This document shows, in pieces, positions 1 to 10,175 of a DNA stretch of 64,000 nt. The translations under genes and the position numbers were made by a program. The notes beneath the pieces were generated by a model that saw only the letters and a program-made list of their open reading frames with translations, was not told the DNA's origin and ran no database searches. Within the stretch, counting starts at the first letter, position 1. Each line of letters starts with the position of its first letter. Source of the DNA: Rosellinia necatrix (Eukaryota > Ascomycota > Sordariomycetes > Xylariales > Xylariaceae); assembly GCA_021209875.1 (NCBI GenBank), contig JAGYVD010000008.1, forward strand, positions 991,501 through 1,055,500, written 5' to 3'.

Positions 1-1289
1 ACTCGACTTGGCAGGTACGGGAGTCTGCTATAATAGGCTAGAGAGTCTCATGAATAAAGAAAGATAAAAACGTAAAGATATTGTATTCAGCTCCATTGAC
101 GTAGTAGCCGTCATGTAAGGCTACAAGTATGCACCTACTTAGGTATCTAGCTCTTCAGGTTCTCGAGTTATTAATTTTGGGGCCATTGTGGGTTTAACTC
201 ATATCTAGAGTCAGTACCAGGTTTTACCAGTTTCCTAGCGCAAGACAATCAAGGTTTAGCGCATTCGCCGCTTTTGCTCAGGCTCGGCGAAGTCGAACAT
301 GAGTTATGCGACTGAGCAGCTACGTTGTGCATAGCTTATGCACCTGGAGACGATGCTAACAAACGGTCGCAGTTAACGTGAAGGACATAACGTATTGCGA
401 TACTTATCTACTCGCTAGCCTAAAACGCCGTCAGGCAGTCTACACTGATAAAACCAAGCAAAACGCTCCAGGCGTACAGCTGGGTTAGGGCTATTTTGTA
501 AGAGCTGGCAAATTTGGAACAGCTCTATCCTGTAGTTTCCGTGGCGTAATCATTGCACTAATTGGAAGTTGGACTATGTGTGACAGGGGCTCTAGTAGAA
601 GGCTTGGAACTGGTCTATAATACAACTAAAAATTGACTAGGGGTCTCGACTATAGCTGTGTTTGTTCGGTGGAGCGACTTCCTAGGAAGTTGCTCTACCA
701 ATACGGTCCTATCAAATCCGGTTTGTTCCAAAACGGTTCTCTTGACTAGATTTAGTGCATTTATGGTAGCAGTACGTTTTACAATAATACGTGTTATTAA
801 AAGTTATGCAAACTCGTTTTGCTTTGGCTTATGCAAAAGGCGGGTTCTGCTCAGGCCAAGCTCAGCCCAGGCTCACGGAAGCATACGTGGGACGGAGCTC
901 CCCCCTGCATGCGAGGTACTACCCAAAGCTTACTTATCGATAAAGCCCAACTATTTAAAAGTTGATGAATGAAGCAACAACGCCAACATTGGATGACTAG
1001 TTGCACGATAATTGTAGCGTTTACAAGCAAAGACACAGACGACACCCTAGAGCTACTATTCAACCACCTGGTAATCTAGCCGCCTACGCCGTTACCGACT
1101 CCTTAGTATTGGACGTGCGAACCGCAATTCATCCTCCCTCGATTCGAATCAGGGCTCCAAACCCAATTAAGTATCTATCCATCTATCTATCGACCTCAAC
1201 GCGTAAACGAGAGGCGAAACGAGTCAGATGAGCCGAGAGAACCGAAAGCCGGGAACCTAAAACCCCCAAAAGAGAAGACAAAGGACAAA
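1..1289. other. AT-rich intergenic stretch, no supported gene
   Basis: No reading frame here resembles a known protein. Short frames of up to 104 codons lack codon structure or splice-site context. The sequence is AT-rich with scattered CpG-poor runs, which could be decayed repeat DNA, but I see no transposase or reverse transcriptase motif. It presumably includes the PRP38 promoter at its right end. Confidence 0.5.
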
Positions 1290-1390
1290 GAGAAGAAGAA
1301 GAAGAAGAAGAAGAAGAAGAAGAAGAAGAAGAAGAAGAAGAAGAAGAAGAAGAAGAAGAAGAAGAAGAAGAAGAAGAAGAAGAAGAAGAA
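1290..1390. repeat. (GAA)n microsatellite upstream of PRP38
   Basis: About 100 bp of nearly perfect GAA/AAG triplets ends roughly 30 bp before the PRP38 start codon, so it lies in its 5' UTR or core promoter. It is a purine-only tract on the sense strand. Homopurine tracts can form triplex DNA and are length-variable; that is general knowledge, not shown here. Confidence 0.95.
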
Positions 1391-1418
1391 TAGAGAAGGG
1401 AAAAAAAACAAGCCGGCC

Positions 1419-2330
1419 ATGCCGTCCGACACGCACCGGGCGGACGAGCGGCGGTTCCTGGACGAGCGGGGGAGCGGGGCGGCGGCGGCGCCGAACGGCT
1501 TGAACCCGGCGACGATCCTGGAGAAGGCGGTGCGGGAGCGGATCGTGGCGAGCTACTTCTGGAAGGAGCAGTGCTTCGGGGTGAACGAGGCGGACGTGGT
1601 GGACCGGGTGGCGGCGCACGTGCACTTCGTCGGGGGCACGTACGGCGACGCGCAGCGGCCGTCGCCGTTTTTGTGCCTCGCCCTCAAGCTGCTGCAGCTG
1701 GCGCCCGGCGACGACGTCGTGCGCGCCTACCTCGGCCGCGGCGGCGACCGCTTCAAGTACCTGCGCGCCCTCGCCTGCTTCTACGTCCGCCTCACCCGCC
1801 GCCCCGAGGCCGTCCACGACCTCCTCGAGCCCTTCCTCGCCGACCGCCGCCGCCTGCGCCGCCGCGGCCGTGCCGGGGCCACCCTCACCTTCGTCGACCA
1901 GTTTGTCGACGACCTGCTCACGAAGGACAGGGTCTGCGCCACGAGCCTCTGGGCCATGCCGAAGAGGGAGACCCTCGAAGATCTCGATCTCCTTGGCCCG
2001 AGGGTTAGTCCATTGGGGGATATTGAGGACTTGTTGGATGAAGACGAGGAGGAGGAAGAGGGGGGTGGTAGGGACGGGGATGGGGACGGGGATGGGGATG
2101 AGAGTGAGCGGGAGAATGGGGTGCGGGGAGAGGACGATGAGGAAGAGGGTGAGATCGAAGATAGGGGCCGTCGTGGCTCGTCTTCTGATGGGTATAGGGA
2201 GCGGGATCGCCGGTCTTCTAGGGGGCGGAGTGCGTCCTCGGGTAGCAGGATGGATGTTGATGATCGGGCCGGACGATATGAAGATAGTCGGAGCCGGAGT
2301 AGAAGCAGGAGGAGGAGCGAGAGCCGGTAG
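1419..2330 (+). CDS. PRP38: Pre-mRNA-splicing factor 38 (PRP38)
   Basis: This is an uninterrupted 303-aa frame. Residues about 25-185 match the PRP38 domain: it begins with the NGLNPATILEKAVRERI-type segment, then YFWKEQCFGVNE, and later contains FKYLRALACFYVRLT and the VDQFVDDLL region typical of the family. The tail is an acidic stretch (runs of Glu and a Gly-Asp repeat around residues 205-235) followed by an Arg-Ser rich end, as in many Prp38 proteins outside yeast. Prp38 is a U4/U6.U5 tri-snRNP component needed for spliceosome activation and acts in the nucleus. The start was chosen at the first ATG after the GAA tract, just before the domain. It converges on the GatA gene, whose stop is 267 bp away. 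Confidence 0.93.
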   Translation: MPSDTHRADERRFLDERGSGAAAAPNGLNPATILEKAVRERIVASYFWKEQCFGVNEADVVDRVAAHVHFVGGTYGDAQRPSPFLCLALKLLQLAPGDDVVRAYLGRGGDRFKYLRALACFYVRLTRRPEAVHDLLEPFLADRRRLRRRGRAGATLTFVDQFVDDLLTKDRVCATSLWAMPKRETLEDLDLLGPRVSPLGDIEDLLDEDEEEEEGGGRDGDGDGDGDESERENGVRGEDDEEEGEIEDRGRRGSSSDGYRERDRRSSRGRSASSGSRMDVDDRAGRYEDSRSRSRSRRRSESR

Positions 2331-2597
2331 GGCATACAGACTTCTATGAAGGGTTGCGGTCGGTTCCGCCCTACATTTGCGACACTTTCGCCTGGGATCA
2401 CAATCGCATACGCGGGAGTGTCATACTATTTACGAAGGAGACGTCAGAGGCACGAGTAAGCTTAATATTCTATCAATGCTCGCTCCCTAGCCACTTGATA
2501 AATCTAATATTGTACATCAGGGCGTCCGACATTATCATACAATTCGTACCAAAGGTTCCTATCTGTGGGAGGGGTTCTGGTGGTGGGCATACCGCCT

Positions 2598-4362
2598 TTA
2601 GGCATTACCAGTCACGCTTTTTGAGATGTGCCCTGATAGTCTCTCGGCTATGGAAAGGACACGAGCATCATCCCAGTACTGTCCGATCAGCTGCAAGCCG
2701 CCAAAATGAAGTAACTTCTGCTCTTCACTTGTTGGGTCTACAGGAATATCCATGGGAATACTGATGGCAGGAAGACCGGCAAGACTCGCCGGGACTGTGA
2801 AGACATCGTTCATGTAGGAATCAAGTGGTGTCTGGTTATGGACCTGCTCGAGGAGCGGGGGTGTGGTTGGTGCTGTAGGACAGACAAGAATATCGACCTG
2901 CGCGGGGCCCAACTTGGATTCGATGCCAACCGATTCGTCCATTTCGCTGAGGGCGAAGTGTTGCTCGTCAAGTAGGGGATTCTCTAGTTTGAAGATTCTG
3001 TCGAAGTCTTTCCGGACAAGCTGACGCACTTTCTGCGCCTGGATGAAGTAGTTGTCTATCGCTTCGGAACTCAGTGTATATGATCCTAGCAATATGCGCC
3101 GCTTGACTTCGTCTCCAAAGCCAGATCCTCGTGTTCTCGCGTATAACACGCCGTCCTGCGCGTCACTCGGCCCGCTGGTGTCTCGGTAACCGTAGCGAAT
3201 GCCGTCGTATTTAGCGAGATTAGAAGCCGCTTCTGCGGGGGCTATCACGTAGTATGCCGACAGTGCATTTTTCGTGGAGGGGAGCGAAACCGGGACAACA
3301 CGCCCGCCGAGCCGCTGTATCGTCTCCAGGGCTTGGAGCCAGCCTTGGCGTATGCGCGGGTCAAGCTCCTCGATATTGTACTCCAGGGGAAGACCAAAGG
3401 TCAGCCCTTCCAATGTCTGGGCAGGCTCCGCAGAGAAATCGTATCCTTCTCTTGCGGCTGTACACCTCGCGCGCGTGGCGTCCGAAAGAGACGTGGGATC
3501 TCGAGGGTCATGCTCCTTGTAGAGACCTGACCCGACGATAGCTTCGCGGATGGGCCGTACAGTCCCGGCCAGCAACCCCACAGTATCCAGCGAGTTCGCA
3601 TACGGGACCACGCCCCACCGCGACAGCATGCCGTAGGAGGGCTTGAAGCCGACCGTGCCCGTGTACGCGGCCGGCATGCGCACGGAGCCGCCGGTGTCGG
3701 TGCCCAGAGCGGCGTCCGCCCTCCCCTCCCTCACGGCTACGGCGCTGCCTCCCGAGCTGCCGCCCGCCGAGTAGCGCTCTAGAGGGGGCGCGTTGCACAC
3801 GGACTCGAAAGCCGACGTCGTCGAGTGCGTGCCCATGCCGAACTCGTCCATCCCGGCCTTGCCCCCCACGGCCACGTCCGCGCCCCGTCGCCGCAGCTGC
3901 GTCACCACCGTCGCGTCGAAGGGGATCTCGGCCCCCGCCAGGATCCGCGAGGCGCACGTCGTCGGGAACCCGCACACCGCGATGTTGTCCTTCACGGCGA
4001 GGCGGAGTCGTTTGGGGGCGGTTCCTAAGGGAATCGAGGCCAATCAGTGGCTGTCCACGGTGTCGGTTCGGTTCGATTCGGTTCGTTCGGTCCCGAATCG
4101 AATGCACAGGCTAATAGATGAAATGTCACAGAAACAATAAGAAAAATAAAAAGAAAAGAAAAGACGTACCGTCTGCATCTCGACTCACCGCAACATGTTG
4201 CTGCTGCTGCTGCTGCTGCTGCTGTTGGTGCAGACACCGCGTGAGGAGGCGGCGGCCCGGCTGTTGGCTACTGGCTCGCCATGGCGTTGTCGCTGCTACC
4301 ACCAGCACCTCCCCACCGCCGCCTGCTCTGAGGTGACGGGTATGCCTGACATACACGGACAT
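2598..4362 (-). CDS. HER2: Mitochondrial glutamyl-tRNA(Gln) amidotransferase subunit A
   Basis: Two exons, complement of 2598..4024 and 4170..4362, encode 539 aa. The intron (4025..4169) has a GTACGT donor and CTTAG acceptor and joins in phase 1. Amidase signature residues are visible: the catalytic Lys in LAVKDNI (about residue 76), the Gly-Ser-rich AGGSSGGSA loop with the cis-Ser, and the nucleophile Ser in DTGGSVRMPA. The enzyme is the amidase subunit of the GatFAB-type complex that converts Glu-tRNA(Gln) to Gln-tRNA(Gln) in mitochondria. Exon 1 is Arg-rich with few acids, consistent with a mitochondrial presequence, and includes a run of ten Gln. The exact start (4362) is less certain than the rest. 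The family NAFI-type segment just before the Lys is poorly conserved here. Confidence 0.85.
4194..4224. repeat. CTG/CAG triplet repeat coding for polyGln in GatA
   Basis: A run of CTG triplets on the + strand reads as about ten consecutive CAG (Gln) codons in exon 1 of the GatA gene on the - strand, just before the end of the predicted mitochondrial presequence. It is a likely length-variable site. Confidence 0.9.
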
Positions 4363-6444
4363 GTGACCCCTGGTGGTTTCTTTTGGCTGTCGTGGAGGTA
4401 ATTCGTAAGTGTCATGCCATCTTCCTTCCGGCTCGGGGTCTGGGGTGTTTATTTGAAGGCAAGAGGCTGGCTGAAGGGCTAGGTACTATAGGTTTTACAT
4501 CTGAAAGTGGGGTTTAGCTTAGGTGCCGTCGCTGCTTTTACACTACCTAGGTACCTACTTAGGCGGCTTGGCTTAGCTAGGTTTTAGTGAGGGAAAGGGC
4601 AAATTGAATCGTACCTAGGTAGGTATGTGTAAATTTTAATGTTAATGTATTGCAAAAAGATGAGAGCTAACGAGCAACAAGGAATGCAAGCCATTTTAAC
4701 GCCTGAAGTTCCTTATTCTACACCAACGTTGTATCGACTGCCTACCTGCGCTGCCTGTTGTGAGCAAGGCAATTGGCGTAAGGTCTCGCAACACCACAAC
4801 CACCACAACGGCAGGGTTGAAGGACCAAGGGTTGTTAGATATATTTCTATTCAAATATATTCCATCCAGAACAACAAGAATTGAATATGGTATTGTTGGT
4901 GCCCATTATAGAATCGAGGCTCCTCATTGGAGTCTAAAATATAGCTTCTGTTCCGTCTCACCATTAGTGAGGCCATCGAGAGATAGAATAGTTATCTCTG
5001 CATTTGGTAATCTCTACTAATGGTGTCCGTATTTGCAAGATAAACCATGCTTTTGATAGGTCTTGAGGTATTTTACATAGTTATCCGAGAACCGACCAGA
5101 TAGGTTTGGCCACTCTAGGTAGATCGGTCTCACATTTGAGGCATGCCGCTTTTGGTCCGAGTCTTGCCTGAGCCCTGCCGAAGCGGAACGCATTTTTATA
5201 AACATAAGTCAAAACCGAGTTCATGCATACGTAACTCCAAGTTTATGTGCGCCACTTACGAATAACTGGACGCTATTCAGAACATGCATATCCGCCAATT
5301 TCGATCTCTCGGGGTCTGTTGGGCGGGATGGGACCCCTAATATCGAAATATGCCGTGACCCACCACACTAGTGTAGTCAATCCCATGCCACTGCCGGCTG
5401 CCGTACTGCAGACTTTCACCAATCACTGGGCACTGTCTATCATTCTGTGTGATGGATCTGGTTCGGTCCATGTATGTAATTGCTACATACGTACAAATAT
5501 ACACACATACGCACATGCATCCTCTTATTCGGATCGAAACCGTCGCCTACCATAAGTCAACTGGCTAAGGGTGTTTATTTACGGTAGAGATTGCTTGTAA
5601 GAGAATAAACGGTCTCTGAGACCGTTATCTTGACTCTACGTAGGAGGTGGATAGGTACCTACCTAGGTAGGTAATTTTCATGTGTATGACTGGTACCTAC
5701 TTTAGGTAGGTAACGGACTCCCAGAGAGAGCGCAAAGCAACATCGATGGATGCCACTAACTGCCTGGGTAGATATCTAAGATAGCTTTTTTGCCTTAACG
5801 CGGGGGTCCTATGTCGAATACGTACATACGACCAGGGCAAAGTGACAACGGAAACCATCATCTTCCCATTTGTTATACCGTAGTATTGTACCGTCTTCCT
5901 TGTGACCATTAAAAGGTACCTAGGTATGCAGATATTTCTGGGTAGATTGGCCCGTGCAGGCCCGAATCTTAAAAGCCACTCGGTCCACGTTCGGATGAAA
6001 GGCGGTGGATCGAACACCTATGGCGATCCCGCCAAATGTGATAAAACAATGCAAAAGAGAAGCCACAAATTGAACCTTCAACTTAGACCCGTCCACGTCA
6101 GGGCAAGACACGAGTCCGATTGGCGATCGCCCCGCAGTCGGTAGCGCCCAAGCTTCCCAGATATGCTAGTAGACACGCTAGTACCTTGGTGCAACGAGGG
6201 CTACTGCAGCGCAGGCCGAAGTGACGCAACGCCATGCCTTGGCGCAGCATCGCAGTACCCACAGGGGTTGCCTGCCTACCATGCTATAGCATTTCCATGG
6301 TCGAAACCAAGAGGGTATTATTACATGGACCTCGACCATACACTACGCAACTCGATGTCTTGACCCTATCAACTCTCCTCCCATCTCTGCTTAGATGGGA
6401 GAATCCTATATACCTACACATTCAATCATCACCGTTTCGAAACC
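4363..6444. other. Intergenic region with CCTAGGTA-type short repeats and a palindrome
   Basis: No protein-coding gene is supported. The stretch holds several copies of a short palindromic repeat built from TACCTAGGTAGGTA (near 4551, 4614, 5652, 5690 and 5914). It also has a perfect 9-bp-arm inverted repeat at 5608..5626. It contains the promoters of the divergent GatA and phosphoesterase genes at its two ends. Confidence 0.5.
5608..5626. repeat. Perfect short inverted repeat
   Basis: AACGGTCTC and its exact reverse complement are separated by one base. It lies in non-coding sequence with no adjacent gene, so the role is unknown. Confidence 0.8.
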
Positions 6445-8393
6445 ATGATGTTCAAGACCGCGGTGGTTGCCGCCTCTTTGGCGACCGTCGCCAAAGGAGC
6501 TCAGCCAGGTGCTCCAGCACCTGTCGCCGCCCCCATGCGAGAGCTAGAATGGGGGCAAATCAACTTCCTCCATACCACTGATACCCATGGTTGGCTCGGT
6601 GGCCATCTACTAGAGTGCGTCAGGAGAGGGCTGTCTATCGTGATGACTGTCGGATGTACCGTGTACTAACTGGCTGCTTGTTCTATAGAACCCAATACTC
6701 GGCCGACTGGGGCGATTACATCTCCTTTACCGAACACATGCGCAAGAAAGCCGACGAGAAAGGTGTCGATTTACTCGTCATAGACACCGGCGATCGTGTC
6801 GAGGGCAACGGCCTGTACGACAGTTCCGTTCCGAAAGGCAAATATACCTACGACATCTTCGCCCAGCAGACCGTCGATGTCATGTGCACTGGGAACCATG
6901 AACTATACTACGCAGATACTATTGCTCGTGAACATAGCATAACCGTCCCCAACTTCAAACACTCTTATGTTGCTTCGAATTTGGACTACATAGAGCCCGA
7001 GACGGGGAACCAGATACCGCAGGCACAGCGATATATCAAATTCAAGACGAAGAATCTGGGGTATAATGTCGTCGCCCTCGGTTTCATCTTCGACTTTGAT
7101 CGGAACGCGAACAACAGTGTGGTCATCCCCGTCGCGGAGACCATGAAACAGAAGTGGTTCCAAAAGGCCATCCGAGAGAAGCCTGATTTGTTTGTCGTTA
7201 TTGGTCATGTCGGCCTCCGGATGCAGGAATTCGAGGAGATCTTCAAAGTCATCCGGGACGAGAATTGGTATACACCTATCGCATTCCTCGGCGGCCACGC
7301 TCATGTGCGGGATGCGAGGAAGTTCGACGACAAAGCTGTCGCAATTGCTAGCGGCCGCTACTTTGAGACGATTGGATGGATGTCCATCGATGGTGTTGCG
7401 AAGAGGAACCCAGAGGCTGTTTCCGCCAGCGCCGAGGTTACCTTCAAGAGACGGTATATTGATAACAATGTCCTTGGCCTGCAACATCACGCAGGAGTGC
7501 CTAGCGAGAACTTCACCACAGCCCACGGCCGCAACGTCAGCAAGATGATCACAGAGGCTCGGAAAGCGCTCGACTTGGACCACATCATCGGCTGTTCGCC
7601 TAAGGACCTTTGGATGACCCGTGCCGAATACCCTAGTGACGGTAGTATCTATTCCTGGCTCGAGAAGGAAGTGGCTCCAGATTCTATCCTTAATGCGGAG
7701 CGGGCGGACAAATCCCGATTGACTATTCTCAATACCGGTGCCCTTCGCTTCGACATCTTCAAGGGCGCCTTCTCGAAGGACTCTACATATCTCATATCCC
7801 CCTTCATTAGCAAGTTCAACCACATTCCCGACGTTCCCTACCCCATAGCCAGCAAGGTGCTGCAGCTTATCAATAGCGGGGGGCCGGTATTTGGAGCCGA
7901 GCTGGACACCAAATACCTATCAATCCCCGAACAAATGGCGCCTAATCCCTTTCTCGGCAAGGAGCGGCTCCGCGCCGGAACTGAGTATCCGGGGCCGACA
8001 TTTTCTGGCGGTGACGGCCAACAACACCCGCTCGTCGGAAGCGAAGCTAGCAGCGCCCACACATACGATGATGTGGACGGCCAGCCTGCTCTAGTTGATG
8101 GTTACACGACGAAGGACGATCTGGGTGCCGATGGCGATGACGCCATACATTCACCCATTAAGTCCTACAGCGTGCCCAATTGTTTCCAGTCCAAGGCCAA
8201 TTTCCCGAAGGACGGCACGGACCCGGAGACGGTTGACCTCGTCTTCATTGACTACGTGCAGCCTTGGATCATTCCGGCCCTGAAGTTCAGTGGCGGCGAT
8301 TACAGCACAGATAATATCACAATGTACCTGAACACGACCTTGACGGATGTTATCTCTGGCTGGGTTAAAAAGCATTGGAAAGATCAATGTTGA
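6445..8393 (+). CDS. Secreted/vacuolar calcineurin-like phosphoesterase, 5'-nucleotidase type
   Basis: Two exons (6445..6614, 6689..8393) encode 624 aa. The 74-bp intron uses a GTGCGT donor and TATAG acceptor and joins inside a Glu codon. Residues 1-20 form a signal peptide. Metallophosphoesterase metal ligands are visible in order: the Asp-Thr-His motif of [10 protein letters not shown] (about residue 50), [23 protein letters not shown] and GGHAHVR. The C-terminal half corresponds to the 5'-nucleotidase C-terminal domain with several N-glycosylation sequons. The layout matches the fungal family that includes yeast Smn1 (YHR202W), a predicted vacuolar phosphoesterase; the substrate is not known. 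The second in-frame Met follows directly, so the start could be either. Confidence 0.88.
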
Positions 8394-9285
8394 GATGTCT
8401 TTATGGGGTATGAGTTATAGTGGTTATGCTGCAACACCGGTGTCGCGTTTGGGGTTGCCTCTAGTCAATCGCTTTATTTGCGAGTAACACTGTCGATTCG
8501 ATTTACAGAGAGCTGGAATATGGGATTATATGGCGATACGGCCATAATTACAACTACAACGGTATACTGGCTAGGTACCTAGTCCCTAGTCTTATGATTT
8601 TGAATTGATACGGCTTATCCCTGGAGATCTTGTCTCAAATATCTGCCTCTGTGAAACACCAACATGGGTAGGTATCTAAGTGCCCATAAACCCAGAACCT
8701 GATAATCAGCCCTTGACGCCGATAAACCCGCTTGCTATCGTGGCTCTTGTGAAGTTGATCAAGCTCGTAATATCATTTGAGGCCTCCCATCGTGGGGCAG
8801 CCTGATATGGATGCCGCAGACGCCCTTCAACCCTCCGAGCCGCCAGTCCTAATTCAGACTATCATCTTAGCCATTGAATAACCAATTGGGAGATGATAAG
8901 ACCTGAACCGAGAATGAGGCGGGTGCCTTTTCACGTCCTTCTCTACTAGAGAAGCGGCCTAGCCAATTGGAGAGCCGTTTCTGCTACCCCTCAACTCCTG
9001 TATAATGCTAGTTTAGCATTACTGGGATGTCGTTTCATTCTTGCTCTGGGGGGGAGAGGGGGGGAGTTTGGTCCGTCGTGATGTGGTTGATATTGGCTTG
9101 TGCAGAGCCGCAGGTGTCCCACATATTGGGTAGTGCCTGCGCTGCTATCGTATCTCTATCCATAGTGAGAGCCATCTGTGACTCTCCATCGGGTGGGAGG
9201 CTTTAGGAGGCGGCAACCCCATAGTTGTTAGGTAGCATCCGCGCCGACAACCCATAACTGACGTAGTAGCCACGGTCCAAATCTA
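8394..9285. other. Intergenic 3' flank between convergent genes
   Basis: This stretch lies between the phosphoesterase (+) and ISY1 (-), which converge on it. No frame or RNA gene could be supported. It contains one CCTAGGTACCTAG-like element near 8569 and a poly-G tract near 9051. Confidence 0.5.
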
Positions 9286-10175
9286 CTAAATCTGATCGAG
9301 CAACTTCCGCCGTCTCCTCTCCATGAGCTCCTCCTGCACCTCATCGAGGGTCGGCAGCTCCCACACCCGGCCATCGCCAACATCGCCGGGCAGCGGCTCC
9401 CAATCGGGCGGCGGCTTCACGGCGCTACCCCCCTTGCCAGCTTGCTGCAGCAGCATGTCAAAGGCCTCCTTCTCCTTGGCGGCCTCGTAGCGTAGCAGGG
9501 CGCCGTCCTCCTCGTCGGGGGCGTAGCCGTAGTACTTGGCGTCGACGGCCTTGCGCAGGTCGTCGCGGGCCTCCAGGGGCTTCTCGTCCTGGACGCGGGC
9601 CTGGCGGGCGGCGTCGAAGAGCTCCTTGACGCCCGGGAGCTCGCGGGCGCGGCCGAAGTACTTGTAGCCCTTGCCGCCTAGGCCGCCGCCGGGGATCTCG
9701 CGCCCGGTCTCGTCGTAGAGCTTGCTGCCGCCACCGCCGACGCCGCGCATGTAGTTAGGGCCGCCGAGGTTGCGGATCTGAACCTCCCACATGTGCTTCT
9801 CGCGCATGAGCTTATTGATCTCGTCGTTCAGGTCCCGGATCTGGTAGTCGCTGAGGGCCGGGTCCTGGATCTTCGACACTTTGCGCGAGATCTCCTTGAG
9901 CACCTGCCCGCGCCACTTCTCGCACGACGGGACCGAGTCCACCTCCGTGATCACCCGCGGCCGCCGCGTCCGCCCGGCGTCGATGATCCCCAGGTCTGCC
10001 GCCTGCGCCTCCCGGAACCGGAAGAGCATCGACTGGGCCTTCTCCGAGTTGCGCGCCTGCGGAGTCGCGGTTGTTTCGTCAGCTGCTGCTGCTCGCCGGC
10101 ATGTCTCGAGATTCGCTGGGGCTTGGGGGGAGCTAGGGTTGGGGTTGGGGTTGGGGTTGGGGTCTGACGTACCAT
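9286..10175 (-). CDS. ISY1: Pre-mRNA-splicing factor ISY1
   Basis: Two exons, complement of 9286..10056 and 10173..10175, encode 257 aa. The first coding exon is only the ATG. The intron (10057..10172, 116 bp) begins GTACGT directly after it and ends GCAG. Exon 2 then starts ARNSEKAQSMLFRFREAQ, the conserved Isy1 N terminus. Further family segments are the RRPRVITEV stretch, the EKWRGQVLKEISRKVSKIQD region, IRDLNDEINKL and the RNLGGPNY segment. The C-terminal part carries the KYFGRARELPGVKELF motif. Isy1 belongs to the NineTeen complex and influences the fidelity of 3' splice-site choice in the nucleus. An internal ATG in exon 2 (10029) would give a shorter protein lacking the conserved first nine residues, so the split start is preferred. 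Confidence 0.92.
10135..10163. repeat. TTGGGG tandem repeat inside the ISY1 intron
   Basis: About four copies of GGGGTT lie on the + strand, which is the template strand for ISY1; the transcript carries CCCCAA. It sits within the intron a few bases from the donor site. The G-rich strand could form a G-quadruplex. Confidence 0.9.

Noticed and set aside
1139..1165. Possible tRNA T-arm (TTCGAAT loop)
   Set aside because: The flanking five bases do not pair and no acceptor, D or anticodon arm could be built around it.
1257..1817. Antisense frames of leucine, glutamate or arginine repeats over PRP38 and the GAA tract
   Set aside because: They are shadows of the triplet repeat and the GC-rich PRP38 coding strand.
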